Shown: positions 1 to 11,500 of the stretch, piece by piece
Layout: every line of letters begins with the position of its first letter
Numbering within the stretch: position 1 is the stretch's first letter
Origin: Clarkia xantiana subsp. parviflora
Lineage: Eukaryota > Streptophyta > Magnoliopsida > Myrtales > Onagraceae
DNA length: 64,000 nt
Assembly (NCBI GenBank): GCA_036873135.1
Contig: JAPTYO010000002.1
Coordinates: forward strand, 22,718,452 to 22,782,451
Reading direction: 5' to 3'
Made by a program: the position numbers and the translations under genes
The notes under the pieces: model-generated
The model's input: the letters and a program-made list of their open reading frames with translations, nothing else
Told to the model about the DNA's origin: nothing
Database searches by the model: none

Positions 1-450
1 GGGCAGAGATGACAGCAAAATCAAAGCTTTAACCTCATCCTCAAAATTAATCTCAACAGAGCTCAATTGCGACACAATCATATTAAAGGCATTAATATGT
101 TCAGCAACAGAACCACCTTCAACCATCTGTAAATTGAACAATCTACGCATCAGATATACCTTGTTCATCGCCGATGGTTTCTCGTACATGTTTGCCAACG
201 CTTTTAACACGCCTGCTGTCGATGTTTCCTTGACGATGTTGAATGCAACGTTCCTGGACAGACACAATCGGATCAGCCCCAGGGCTTGTCGATCCTTGAG
301 CTTCCACTGCTGCTCCGTCATGGATTCCGGCTTCTCCCCAGACAAAGGCTCGTACAGGTCCTTCTGGTACAGATAATCTTCAATCTGCATTTTCCAGAAA
401 CCGAAATCGTTTCCATCGAACTTCTCTATTCCCGCCTTCGACATCTCCAT
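1..450 (-). CDS. Ty1/copia Gag, N-terminal part (runs off left edge)
   Basis: The frame is open from an ATG at 450 down to base 1, giving 150 codons without a stop. The product starts MEMSKAGIEKFDGNDFGFWK, followed by a DYLYQKDLYEPL segment and, near the end, MRRLFNLQMVEGGSVAEHIN. This is the usual copia Gag (UBN2-type) pattern, which builds the virus-like particle of the retrotransposon. The zinc knuckle and pol would lie off the window. The start is supported by its position 27 bp from a tRNA-Met primer-binding site and an LTR. No break is visible, so the element may be fairly young. The copia assignment is secure; the exact lineage is not. Confidence 0.85.
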   Translation of the reverse strand, partial: MEMSKAGIEKFDGNDFGFWKMQIEDYLYQKDLYEPLSGEKPESMTEQQWKLKDRQALGLIRLCLSRNVAFNIVKETSTAGVLKALANMYEKPSAMNKVYLMRRLFNLQMVEGGSVAEHINAFNMIVSQLSSVEINFEDEVKALILLSSLP

Positions 451-477
451 CTTCAGCGATCGTGTTGAATCTCCTTA

Positions 478-489
478 GCTCTGATACCA
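478..489 (-). promoter_or_regulatory. primer-binding site (tRNA-iMet type)
   Basis: On the minus strand this reads TGGTATCAGAGC, the standard copia primer-binding site complementary to the 3' end of initiator tRNA-Met. It lies 2 bp inside the LTR and just before gag. Confidence 0.9.
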
Positions 490-491
490 GT

Positions 492-761
492 TGTTAGGAT
501 CGATTCTCTCAACACTCACTAAACGATTAAGAAGAAAGCAATAAAGAACACACAGGATTTAACGTGGTTCGGTCAAAATCGACCTACGTCCACAAGTCTG
601 GCGGCTGGCATGTTATTAGATAGTCCCACTTACAATTTCGGAGAATACAATGATATATATAGCTACAGAGAAAAGGAACTCATAAACCCTACCGGGCCGT
701 GTCGGAGAAATCCTGATCCATAACTCATCAAACGGCGATAATCAGGATCCATAACTCAACA
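492..761 (-). repeat. 5' LTR of the left-edge copia element
   Basis: On the plus strand the segment begins TGTTAGGATC beside the primer-binding site and ends ...ACTCAACA, giving TG/CA termini. A TATATATA stretch lies around 651-660. The inner end is fixed by the PBS. The outer end (761) is inferred from the TG..CA rule only, because the partner LTR is outside the window. Confidence 0.65.
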
Positions 762-789
762 TACTAAACTCAAGGAGGCAGGAGAAATC

Positions 790-1212
790 CTGACCGATGA
801 ATAAAAGGTCCAATGCGTAATTCAATATTTTCCTGACTCTTGGAATAGCATGAAAATACACCTTACCCATGCCACTCAACTCGATGACCTCAAGAAATTG
901 TGAGTTCATCTCGAGCTGGAAGAGGATCGCCTCAATGCTGAAAATCCAAGAGCAGAAATGCATCTTGCATCCTCGAACCCAGCTGAGCTAAAGGGTAAGC
1001 GCAAGAATAAAGGCAAAGGACTTCATTTTAAGGCTAATAAACCTTTAGCTCCAAAACCTCAGAAGAAGTTCAAGCGAAAGCAATTCGGAGGCAAGAAAAG
1101 GCAGGCAAAACAGACACGTAAAGAGGAAACTCGAACGTGTTTCAGGTGTGGCGTGAAAGGACACCTTGCTAATGCCTGCACAAACCCTCCCAAGGTATGT
1201 GCTGAAGAATAA
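790..1212 (+). pseudogene. copia gag fragment with CCHC zinc knuckle
   Basis: From about 826 the plus strand reads a Gag-like segment (LPDSWNSMKIHL, then HLELEEDRLNAENP). A stop codon near 941 interrupts it, and it then runs open from 958 through a lysine-rich region to CFRCGVKGHLANAC, a complete CX2CX4HX4C zinc knuckle that binds RNA in the particle. The Gag of copy C (17041-17781) has no such knuckle, so this fragment probably comes from a different copia family than the pol remnant that follows at 2260. Confidence 0.7.
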
Positions 1213-2259
1213 TGATAACCTCATAATTTCTTCTAGGACTCATCTTACTCGAGAGTAATTCAATTTATCTTTATTGATTACAGAACCGAGAAGGAGAACA
1301 AGCACAAACCTGAGGAACTTGCCTCGAAGATATGAAGATTGAATGAAAGACTTTATCTTTATTTGCTTTGCTAATGAACCTCTTCTTGATTTTCAGAATA
1401 AAATACATGATGTTCCTTGAAATAAAGGAAACATTTTATGAGCATATGACAAATGCTCAGTCATAGTATTGATTATCATTCCTCAAGCTATTCGATCCTC
1501 TTAATTAGCTGTTTGACGCATTGGTTATAAATCTTATTTTATTATTATCACTCCATTGAATGAAATAAACTGCAATGATGATCATGTTTGAGACCGATTG
1601 GATTAAATTGAATTAAATTCAGGAATGAAACGATTTAACCAAGGGTTTAAACCCCAGGGTAAATTGCGCCTTGCGCAAGTGGACCTTGGTAGACGGAACA
1701 CATCGTTTTCATAAAATGAAATTACTAATGAAGTGTTTGAATAGTGATGTGCTGAATTTTCGTTTGCATTCCTTCGGAAACAACTTATTGATAACATTTA
1801 CATCGGTCGAGACTTCGGAGGCTGCCACGACCTTGTAAAAGTATCAGCTAACGCACAAGGTGAAAACCTAAAAACTCTCAGTTCAGAGATGGGATAAAAT
1901 CTCTGAGATAAGTTAGCAAACGAAGAAGGAAGAAGTCGGTTAAACGATTTTCCTTCAATAAGCCTTGAACGAAAAGTCAGGCTAGGCATTCAAGTTAAAA
2001 GACGCACTTCAAGAAGCACAGTTTGTATAATGTTGAAGTCATCCTATCAAAGGTTCCCTTTGGGATGATAAAGATGATTCACATAAACGTAAAAATGTGT
2101 TCCATTAATATCGGCAAGGTACGTCGCCATTATAACTGAAAAGTAATAATGAGTTAAATCATATCACTATGCGACATTAATTTACGCAATGAACACGTAT
2201 TTAGGATAAGAGTGCGTCGATTACTCGTAGAAAATACCTATTTACAGCTTGATTATTAA
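1213..2259 (+). other. degenerate retroelement-like DNA, no intact gene
   Basis: About 1 kb with stops in all frames. It sits between a copia gag fragment and a copia pol remnant and is most simply decayed internal sequence. No domain could be read with confidence. Confidence 0.35.
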
Positions 2260-4468
2260 ATGGTGTCGAGGTCGAACATGAGACGTTACATCACGAAGAG
2301 TACGAATTTTCCAAATGCATGAACAGTTTTAATCAACGAAGTCATGATCAAAACGTGCAGAATAACAATGACAATCAGGTCCCACTTAATTCGAGTGGGA
2401 GAGATTTGAACCAGCAACTCAAGTGAATGACATGGTAAATGAGAATGGGGACATTTCATAGTAAATCCAGTGGGAAGAATAAACCCTACCACAAGTAATC
2501 ACTATTGTTGTTGGGACGAATCAAGTCGAACATGATAGTCAATTGTTGAATCAAGAATGACAAAACTACCTATATTACCCATTGTTCTCAGTGGGAGTAA
2601 TCCAACCATACTTGGTTCCAGATCCTAGTGATCAAAGAATGCATCTCGGAAGTAAAACCTCGAGACCAAGAGGTTGTAATAGGAAAGTTATAGGTAAAGG
2701 TTCTAGCATTGCTGTTGTTCCCAACAGAGACGATGCTCCGATAAGAAGTATTGTTCTAAGTGGGAGGATTATTCCCAATAGAAATGATGCTATGATAAGA
2801 AGCGTTATTCCGAGTGGGAGAAAAGACCAGACTAATAAGTGGGACTCATAATGCCTAGACAAGAGTCAAAGGCAAGTATCCCACTGAGCAAAGTGAAAAC
2901 CCCACTCAAACTGTTGGCAAGCACTGGAAAGAACTCAAGTGGAGAAATGGAAAGAAATAATAAATGAGAGAGATCGCTTAAATGAAAGCCATTATAGTCT
3001 TTAGTTGATTTACCTATTAACACAGGGGCATAAGGATAAGCTGAGCCCAGGAAGAAGGCTCACCACTGATGGAAAAAGGTCGAACAGCTCGACTTATTGC
3101 GAAAGGACTTACCCAATTCACGGAATGGACTTTGATAAGAGAAACTCACTGACTGTGCGTAAAACCACGGTTAGGGCCATTCATGGTCCTGGTCGCAAGT
3201 CTCGGTCCCGAGCTGCACCAAATGGATGTTAAGACCGAATTCCTCCACGGAAACCTGGAGGAAGAGGTCTACATGGAGCAACCAGAGGGTTTCATTACTC
3301 CAGGTAACGAACGTAAGTTTGTAAACTCCAAAGGAACATCAACGATCTTAAACAGTCGTCTCGACAATGGTACCGCAGATTCAACGAGGAAATCGTAGAA
3401 ACGATTTGTGAATCTTCACGAGGATCCGTGCGTGTGTTATAAGACCTTCGGGTCCAAGTATGTCATCTTAACCTTATACGTGGACAACATACTCATTGCT
3501 GCAAACGACATGAGTTTCATGAATAAGTCAAAGTCCTGGTTAGCATCTGTATTTGAGATGAAAGACATGGGAGAGGCCATGTATATCTTAGGCATTAAAA
3601 TTGCTAGAGATCGGGCTACCCGGAAATTGTGTCTGTCTCATGAAGCCTATATCAACAAGCTGTTGAAGAGGTTCAAATTACAGGATGCAAAACCCGTGGA
3701 TACGCCGGTGGTATTTGGGTGCGCACTGTCAAAACGTGACGGCCCCAAGAACCTGGCAGAGCGCGAACAGATGAAGGGTGCATAATATTTAAGCATGTTG
3801 AGAGATTGATGTACGCCATGCAATGCACCTGCCCGGATATCTGTTATGACGTGGGCCTAGTAGCACGTTTCCAATCAGATCCTGGCTATCAACATTTAAA
3901 AGCTGTAAAACGAATAATTCGTTATCTGAAGGGTACTGCCGACTATGCTCTGTGCTATGAGGGCGGGAAGTTAGAATTGACTGGTTACAGTAACGCCGAC
4001 CATGGTGGCGATCCGGATGATCATAAGTCCACCACAGGGGGAGTGTTCCTCCTTGCTAAAGCCGTCATTTCATGGACGAGCAAGAAGCAAACCTGTGTCG
4101 CGCTGTCAACGATGGAATCGGAATTCGTAGCTCTCTTTAAGAATGTATAGGAAGCAGTCTGGCTGAAAAGGCTTCTTACTGCGATGCTTAATGGTGATGT
4201 CGAGAGTAAACTTGTGAGGGTGTTCTCTGACAGTCAGGAACCCATTGCGGCAGTTAAGAATCAGAAGTACCATAGTAGGACCAAACACATTGATGTGAAA
4301 TATTTTTATGCTAAATCTATGGTAGAAGACAATATAATCACTATGGAATACTTGTCCACCGATGATATGATTGCGGACCCATTAACTAAACCACTACGCA
4401 GGGAGATATTCGAAAAGCATGTAAAACTGCTTGGATTGCGTAGGTTTAGAAATGGCATGTATCTGTGA
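2260..4468 (+). pseudogene. copia copy A: integrase-RT linker, reverse transcriptase and RNase H remnant
   Basis: The first part (2260-2850) matches the serine/proline-rich linker between integrase and RT seen in copies B and C. RT starts around 3040-3130 (LHQMDVKTEFLHGNLEEE in the third frame) and continues, frameshifted, at 3408-3785 with the active-site region YVDNILIAAN. The second catalytic Asp of the usual YVDD is Asn here. RNase H follows at 3806-4150 ([21 protein letters not shown]) and 4184-4468 (TKHIDVKYFY, ADPLTKPL). There are at least four frame breaks, so it is inactive. Gag and protease of this copy are missing or unrecognisable. Confidence 0.85.
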
Positions 4469-5581
4469 TAGCATTTTGATATTAGAAAGTTACATTTTGT
4501 AATCGAAATAATTGTAACCGAGTTTATGATCAATCGACGTCGTAATATTTTGATTATATCAGATTTACGGTCTACAAACTAAGTCGTAAGAGGACGCAAT
4601 CCTCTGCCAAACTATGTTGAATGTGGGCCTTACCTTGTCACACATGTACGGTCGTCTTGTGATGGAGGGAGGCCTCCACCAAATAAGACTGGCTAAGAGT
4701 CAGGGGATAAACCTGATTAAGCGAGACGATTATCTAGTTTCGAAGTAACTCGACATGATCTTCGTCTCGCATATCGCCGTGATGAACTTCGTTCGTCATT
4801 TAACCACATTCTGGGCCAGATGAGAATCTGTGATAGCATGATTGACATATCCCTTTCCTGTCAACTCAAAAGGTTCAGGTATGCTATCAACGCGTGCTTC
4901 ATACTACGCGTGCCACGTTCGACCACGGGGTTACAGCTCGGTTGTGCTAGGAAGGAATCCTCGTGATTCTAGCGGGCGCAAACTTCTTCACCTCGAGCGT
5001 GTGATTGATCCCGGGAGCCTTATGAAGAGGCACTCGAAGTATCCTCATGGACTCCGAGTTCATATCTAAGGTCAGGCTCAATGCTCGCTTCCCGGTGTAC
5101 GAGCGTAGTGCTGAATAAAAAGGCCCAGTGACCACGTCCTGGAAACCGGTTGGGTTTGACTAAGGGTATGAGCGATGGGGATGGTTAAGTTCACCTTTAA
5201 ATCACCGATTCTTGTATTCACTAGGTGGCCACCAGCCAGATATTAGTTGAAGGTTGTGAATACTTGTACGGATGCCTTGGAGAAGTGTTCCTATGTGGAA
5301 ACTAGGCAATGGAGAATTATCAGTTGACCTATGATACAGCGCGGTACAATATATAAATTTTGTTTATAACAGGTTGATTAAAGAAAAGGGAATCAACGTT
5401 CCGCGGGCTCTACAATACTCCTAACAGATGAGTAGCACGATGCCTGTCGTATCCGCCGGTCGCACGGCAAACCTCGTATGAACTATTCAGAAGCATGGAG
5501 CAGATCAAAGGGGAGAAATGATGATGCGTATTTGGACAACAATACATTAACAGGCACCCTCCCATTCCGGCGAGTGGGAGC
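4469..5581 (+). other. copy A: 3' noncoding region and polypurine tract
   Basis: About 1.1 kb separates the RNase H stop from the LTR. The same block is found in copies B (7431-8562, inverted), C (21331-22431) and partly D (56618-57009), so it belongs to the family and is not an insertion. It ends in the purine-rich GGCGAGTGGGAGC directly before the LTR, the polypurine tract that primes plus-strand DNA. Confidence 0.75.
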
Positions 5582-6180
5582 TGTAAGCATATGGTGACGG
5601 GCGCCGTAATTGGTAGGCCATAATATGTATAGTTTACCTAATGAACTTGGGTAAATGTCACATTAGGGTAATTGGGCCAGACCCAAATCCCAATTGACAT
5701 GGAAGGCCCAAAATTGGGCCTCCCCAAATACATAGGCCGACCGAATTATTAAGGTGGGGTAAAGTGGACTTTTGTCCACTTTACTCCTCCTATAAATAAG
5801 AGGTGTTAAGGAAATTTTAGGGTTAATCATAATTCCCTCACAAGAGAGCTTTAGAGAGAAAAACCCTCCTCCCACACCTAGGGGTTTGGCCGAACCATAC
5901 AAGTCACCAAGGGTGTGCCAAATTGCCTTCGAGCAAACTCTCCAGAGATCTGTCCCCGTGCCAAGAATCGATCAGAGGCTTTGCTGTGGAGCTGCACCAC
6001 GTAGGGCTTCTCTAACAAGAATCTCTACGGGTCCTGTCCGGAGGATCGCGAACTCCCTCGAGCAAGGATCTTGGACTACAGTTACTCTTGAGGTATGTGT
6101 AAACTTTCCGCTGCGTAATTGATATAACTAGCATATACCATGTTTATGTTTCCGTAGTGATTACTCCCCGTAATCTAACA
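5582..6180 (+). repeat. 3' LTR of copia copy A
   Basis: 599 bp, TGTAAGCATATGG...GTAATCTAACA. It holds a TATA-like CTCCTATAAATAAGAGG near 5785-5801. It is homologous to the LTRs of B (6862-7430, 15305-15904), C (22432-23030) and D (35311-35638 plus 43914-44195, and 57010-57591). No 5' partner LTR is present upstream, so copy A is 5'-truncated. Confidence 0.85.
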
Positions 6181-6450
6181 CCAGCATACCCTGGGCCATT
6201 CTGGGGTCCAGCATACCCTTGGTCATTCTGGGGTTCAGCATACCTTTGGCCCTTCTGGGGTCCAGTGTATCTTTGGTCGTTCTGTGGTCCGGCATACCCT
6301 TGACCATTTTGGGGAACAACATACCTTTGGCCGTTCTGGGGTCCGGCATACTCTTGGCCATTTTGGGGTTCAACATACCCTTGGCCGTTCTGGGGTCCAA
6401 CATACCCTTGGCCGTTCTGCAGTTCCGCATATCATTGGCCATTATTTGCT
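6181..6450 (-). repeat. 27-bp tandem repeat (9-codon units)
   Basis: The GCATACC-type motif recurs at 6184, 6211, 6238, 6265, 6292, 6319, 6346, 6373, 6400 and 6427, a strict 27-bp period. Because the period is a multiple of three, several frames stay open on both strands. Confidence 0.85.
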
Positions 6451-6861
6451 TGGTAGTTGGCGCTTCTCTGCTAGGGGTACCCTCGTCCTTGGTATTGCTG
6501 ATTGTAGGAATGGGTGTACTCCTGTTGATTTCCCCCATTGATCTTGGAGGTGATACCTAATACCTTGGTTGTTCCTGCCTTATGTTCGCCCTCATACGCT
6601 CCCTTCTATCTAGCATGTCCTCCATAGGTGCCATTAGTTCGGGCGTGATGTTGTATGTTTGGGGGTTTGTTCTTGCTTGTTGGGGTGGCTAGGGTTGTGG
6701 CTGGTTCAATGTTGGCTCTGGGCGGGCATTTGTTGAGGAATTTTGTTTCTCAGGAAGTGGATGTTCCCCGTTCCTCACTTCTTCCCTTCATCTTTTACGG
6801 TTGCCTGTTGGCTTACCGCTGGAGCTTGGTTGCTTCCTCCTATGGGTGCTTTTCCGCTTAC
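6181..6861 (-). pseudogene. gypsy element G1: gag continuation with 9-residue repeats
   Basis: On the minus strand one frame reads a proline/glutamine-rich segment with NITPELMAPMEDMLDRRERM, similar to TITPAMMAALEELLAFRESL in the Gag of element H. About ten tandem units of 27 bp follow (6181-6450), each coding for YAGPQNGQG or a variant. Stops and frameshifts are present. When one copy of the probable 5-bp target duplication is removed, the frame continues from the gag start at 15948 across copia B, so this is the same gag split by that insertion. It is cut at 6180 by the end of copy A. Confidence 0.65.
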
Positions 6862-7430
6862 TGTTAGATTTAAGGAGTAATCACTACGGACACTAAAAAA
6901 AGGTACATGCTATTTATCGTAATTACGCAGCGGAAGAATCACACATACCTTTAGCACAGTCCGTAAACCCAAGATCTTGCTGAGGGAATTCGCGGCTCTC
7001 CGGTCGGCACCCATAGAGGTTCTTGTTAGAGAACCCTACGTGTTATAGTCTCCACATCAAAGCCTCTAATCGACTCTTCGGCTGGGACAGATCTCTGTAG
7101 TGTTTGCTAGAAAGCAAAATGGCACACCCTTAGTGCTAGCAATGGTTCAGCCGAACTAGTGGTGTGGGGAGGAGGGTTTTTCTCTCTAAAAACCTCTAAG
7201 GAAGGATTAGTGATTAACCCTAGTAATCCCCTAACACCACATATATATATATATGAGGAGTAAAGTGGACAAAAGTCCAATTTACCCCACTATTAAGTTC
7301 GGCCGGCCTATGTATTAGGGAGGCCCAATTTTGGGCCTCTCGTGTCAATTGGAATTTGGGTCTAGCCCAATTACCATAATGTGTCATATTATAGGCTACC
7401 AATTACGGCGCCCATCACCATATGCTAACA
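6862..7430 (-). repeat. 3' LTR of copia copy B
   Basis: On the plus strand it runs TGTTAGATTTAAGGAG...CCATATGCTAACA (569 bp) and is the inverse of the copy A LTR. A TA-rich TATA region lies at about 7240-7255. The adjoining GCTCCCACTCGCC (7431-7443) is the inverted polypurine tract. It pairs with the LTR at 15305-15904. Confidence 0.85.
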
Positions 7431-8562
7431 GCTCCCACTCGCCGGAATAGGAGGGTGCTTGTTAATGTATCGTTTCCCGAATCGGCATCAACATTTCACT
7501 CTTTCGATCTTGTCCTTGCTTCCGAGTTGTTCATACGAGGTTTCCCGTGCGACCGGCGAACACGACGGGCATCGTGCTACTCATCTGTTAGGAGTGTTGT
7601 AGCGCCCGCAGAACGTTGATTCCCTTTATTCAATCAACTTGTTATATATCACATATAAAGTGTCACGATGTATCCTAGGTCAGCTAATAATTCTCCTTTT
7701 GCCTAGTTTCCACATAGGAATACTTCTCCAAGGCATCCGTACAAGTATTCACAACCTTCAACTAATATCCGGTTGGTGGCCACCAAGTGAATACAAGAGT
7801 CGGTGAATTATAGGTGAACTTGACCATCCCCATCGCTCATATCCTTAGTCAGACCCAACCGATTTCCAAAGACGTGGTCACTGGGCCTTTTTGTTCAGCA
7901 CTACGCTCGTACGCCGGGAAGCGAGCATTGAGCCTGACCTTAGATATAAGTTCTGAGTCCGTAAGGATACTTCGGGTGCCTCTTCATAAGGCTCCCGGGA
8001 TCAATCACACGCTCGAGGTGAAGAAGTATGCGCCCACTAGAATCTCAAGGATTCTTATCTAGCACACCGAGCTGTGACCCCGTGGTCGAATGTGACACGC
8101 GTAGTATGAAGCACGGGCCGATAGGATACCTGAACTTTTAAGTTGACAGGATAAGGGATATGTAAATCATGCTATCGCAGATCTTCATCTGGCTTAGAAT
8201 GTGGATTTAATGACGAACGGAGTTCATCACGACGATGTGCAAAATGAAGATCATGTCGAATTTCTTCAAAACTAGATAATCATCTTGCGCAATCAGGTTT
8301 ATCCCCCTGATTCTTAGCCAGTCTTGCTTGGTAGAAGCCTCCTTCCACCGCAAGACGACCGTACATGTGTGACGAGGTATGACCCACATTCGACATAGTT
8401 TTGGCAGAGGATTGCGTCCTCCTACGACTTAGTTTATAGACCGTAAATTTGATGTATTCAACATTATGACGTCGATAAATCATAAACTCGATTGCAATTC
8501 TCTTGTTTATTAAAATGTAACTTCTAATTATCAAAATTCTGTCACAGATACTATGCCACATG
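7431..8562 (-). other. copy B: 3' noncoding region
   Basis: This is the inverted counterpart of 4469-5581. It lies between the RNase H end and the LTR and has no intact sense gene. A short reading frame antisense to the element (7814-8062) resembles one at the same place in copy A; see findings. Confidence 0.7.
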
Positions 8563-11500
8563 TTAAACCCTACACAATCCGAGCAGTTTTACGTGCTTTT
8601 CGAATGTCTCCCTGCGTAGTGGTTTGGTAAATGGGTCCGCAACCATGTTGTCTGTGGACAAGTATTCCATAGTGATAATATTGTCTTCTACCATAGATTT
8701 AGCATAAAAGTATTTCACATCAATGTGTTTGGTCCTACTATGGTACTTTGGATTCTTAACTACCGCAATAGCCGCATGACTGTCAGAGTATACCACGACG
8801 GGTTTACTCTCGTCTTTGACATCAAGCAGTGCACTAAGAAGCATTTTCAGCCAGACCGCTTCCTGTGCGTTTTGGAGAGAGCTACGAATTCAGATTCCAT
8901 CGTTGACAACGCGATACGGGTTTGCTTCTTGCTCGTCCATGAAATGGCGGCATTAGCAAGGAGAAATACTCCTCATGTGGTGGACTTACGATCATCCGAA
9001 TCGCCACCATGGTCGGCGTCACTGTAATCGGTCAATTCTTACTTCTTGCCCTCATAGCACAGAGCGTAGTCGGCAGTACCTTTCAGATAACGAAAGATTC
9101 GTTTTACAGCCTTTAAATGTTGATAGCCAGGATCTGATTGTAATCGTGCTACTAGGCCCAAAGTGTAACAAATGTCCGGACGGGTGCATTGCATGGCGTA
9201 CAGGAGACTTCTGACCATGCTCAAGTACTTTGCACCCTTCATATGTTCACACTCTGCCAGGTTCTTGGGGCCGTCACGTTTTGACAATGCGCACCCAAAC
9301 ACCACCGGCGTATCCACGGGCTTGGCATCTTGCATTCTGAACCTTTTCAACAGTTTGTCGATATATGCTTCTTGAGATAGACATAATTTCCGGGTAGCTC
9401 TATCTCTGGCAATTTTAATGCCTAAGATATACGTGGCCTCTCCCATGTCTTTCATCTCAAACACAGATGCCAACCAGGACTTTGACTTGTTCACATAACT
9501 CTCATCCTTTGCGGCAGTGAGTATATCATCCACGTATAAGGTTAAAATGACATACTTAGACCCAGAGGTCTTATAGTACACGTACGGGTCCTCGTGAAGA
9601 TTCACGTATCCGTTTTCTACGATTTCCTCGTGGAATCTGCGGTACCATTGCAGAGACGATTGTTTAAGACCGTAAATGGACCTTTGGAGTTTACAAACTT
9701 TACGTTCGTTACAAGGAGTAATGAAACCCTCCGGTTGCTCCATATAGATCTCTTCCTCCAGGTTTCCGTGGAGGAATGCGGTCTTAACATCCATCTGATG
9801 CAGCTCAAGATCGAGGCATGCAACTAGAGCTAGGATGGTTCGTACTGTAGTGTAACGCACAGTGGGTGAGTATGTCTTGTTAAATTCCACTCCGTGGAGT
9901 TGGGTATATCCTTTCGCAATTAGCCGAGCTTTGCACCGCTAGACCTTTTCATCAGCAGTGAGTTTCAGTTTGAGAACCCACTTAGCTCCTATGGCCCTGC
10001 AGTTAGCAGGTAAGCCAACAAAAGACGATACCGAATTGGCTTTCATTGAGACGATTCATCATCCTTTACTTTCTTCCACTCCTTCGCTTAGGGTCCTTCC
10101 AACGCTTGTTGAACCGTTAGTGGTTCGTCTACAGATTTTAGAGTGAGGATTTCGCCTCTCTCGAGGGGATACTTCTTAGGAGCAGTTCGATGCCTTTGAC
10201 TACGTCTAGGTTCGTTTGTCCCATCTTGTCTGTTGCTCCCACTCGGAACAATGCTTCTTATCAGCGCACCACTCCTACTGGGAACAATGGCAGTGCCTGA
10301 ACTCTCACCTACGACCTTCCTTGGACGACCTCTTGGTCTCGGGATCCTACCTCTGAGATTAATTCCTTGATCACTAGGACCTGGAACCAAGTTGATCGGG
10401 TCACTCCCATTGGGAACAATGGGCAGAAAAAGTGGTTGTGGTGTTGCTTCAGCTGCACGATTATCAGGTTCCATTTGATTTGTCCCTGCAACAGTGATTT
10501 GTGTGGTAGGGTTTGGTCCTCCCACTGGATTTACTATGAAGATGTTTTCATTTACCATATCATTCACTTGAGTTGGTGGTTCAAATCTCCCACTCGAAGC
10601 AAGTCTGATCATCGATGTCGTCCTGCTCAAGTTCAGTCAAAATTTCATCTATTTTGATTTCTCCAAGCATTGGAAATTCATCCTCAAGGAAAGCTACATC
10701 TCTGGACTCATGTTCGACCACGCCACCGTTTTCTTGAGCTGATACAAATACGTAACCTTTAGAGTTCTCTGAATATCTGATAAAGATACTCTTTAGTCCT
10801 CTAGATCCTAACTTGCCGAAACGGCTGCAGTTGTATGTCTAAAGGTTGCGCAACCCCAAGGTCGCAATCTGGTGAGATCTAACTCTCTACTAGGCTTGGG
10901 CATAAAAACCGGTCCGGCCGGACTGGTTCGGAACTGGTCTGGAACCGGACCGTTTGGAACCGGTCCGGAGTGGACCGGTCCAAATTGGACTGGTTTGTAA
11001 CCCCTAAATTGGAACCAGTCCAAGGGGTATACCAAACCAGTCCGGACCGGACCGGTTTTGAACTGCTTTTAAGTAAAAAAAAAAAAAAACGTTTTGACTG
11101 CATTTGACTGAGACTAGTTTCTTTTTAAAAAAAAAACCGGTTTTGGACCGGTTTTACGGGTTTTTAATGATAGAACCGGTCCGACATATAAAACCGGTCC
11201 AGGACTTGTTTTTTTAAAAAAACAGGCCAAAACCGGTTCTGGACCGGTTCTAACCAGTACATTTTTTTAGACCAACCTAAGACAATATAAAACCCTAGTC
11301 ATTACTGGACCGGATCGTTTAAAACAGTTCCGGTCCGGTTCGGAACCGGTTCGGGCTGAACCGGTTTAGTGCCCACCCCTACTCTCTACCATGCCACAAC
11401 TCATATGGCGTTGTGTCTACCGCTTTTGTTGGGAAAAGGTTTATTAAATGAGTGGCAGTCAACAATGCGTCACTCTAGTAGGAGATTGGCAGTTGTGCCT

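Noticed and set aside
6161..6560. Frames with KGMLDPR-type or LAVLGS-type repeats
   Set aside because: Alternative frames of the 27-bp repeat. The YAGPQNGQG frame fits the gypsy gag context better.
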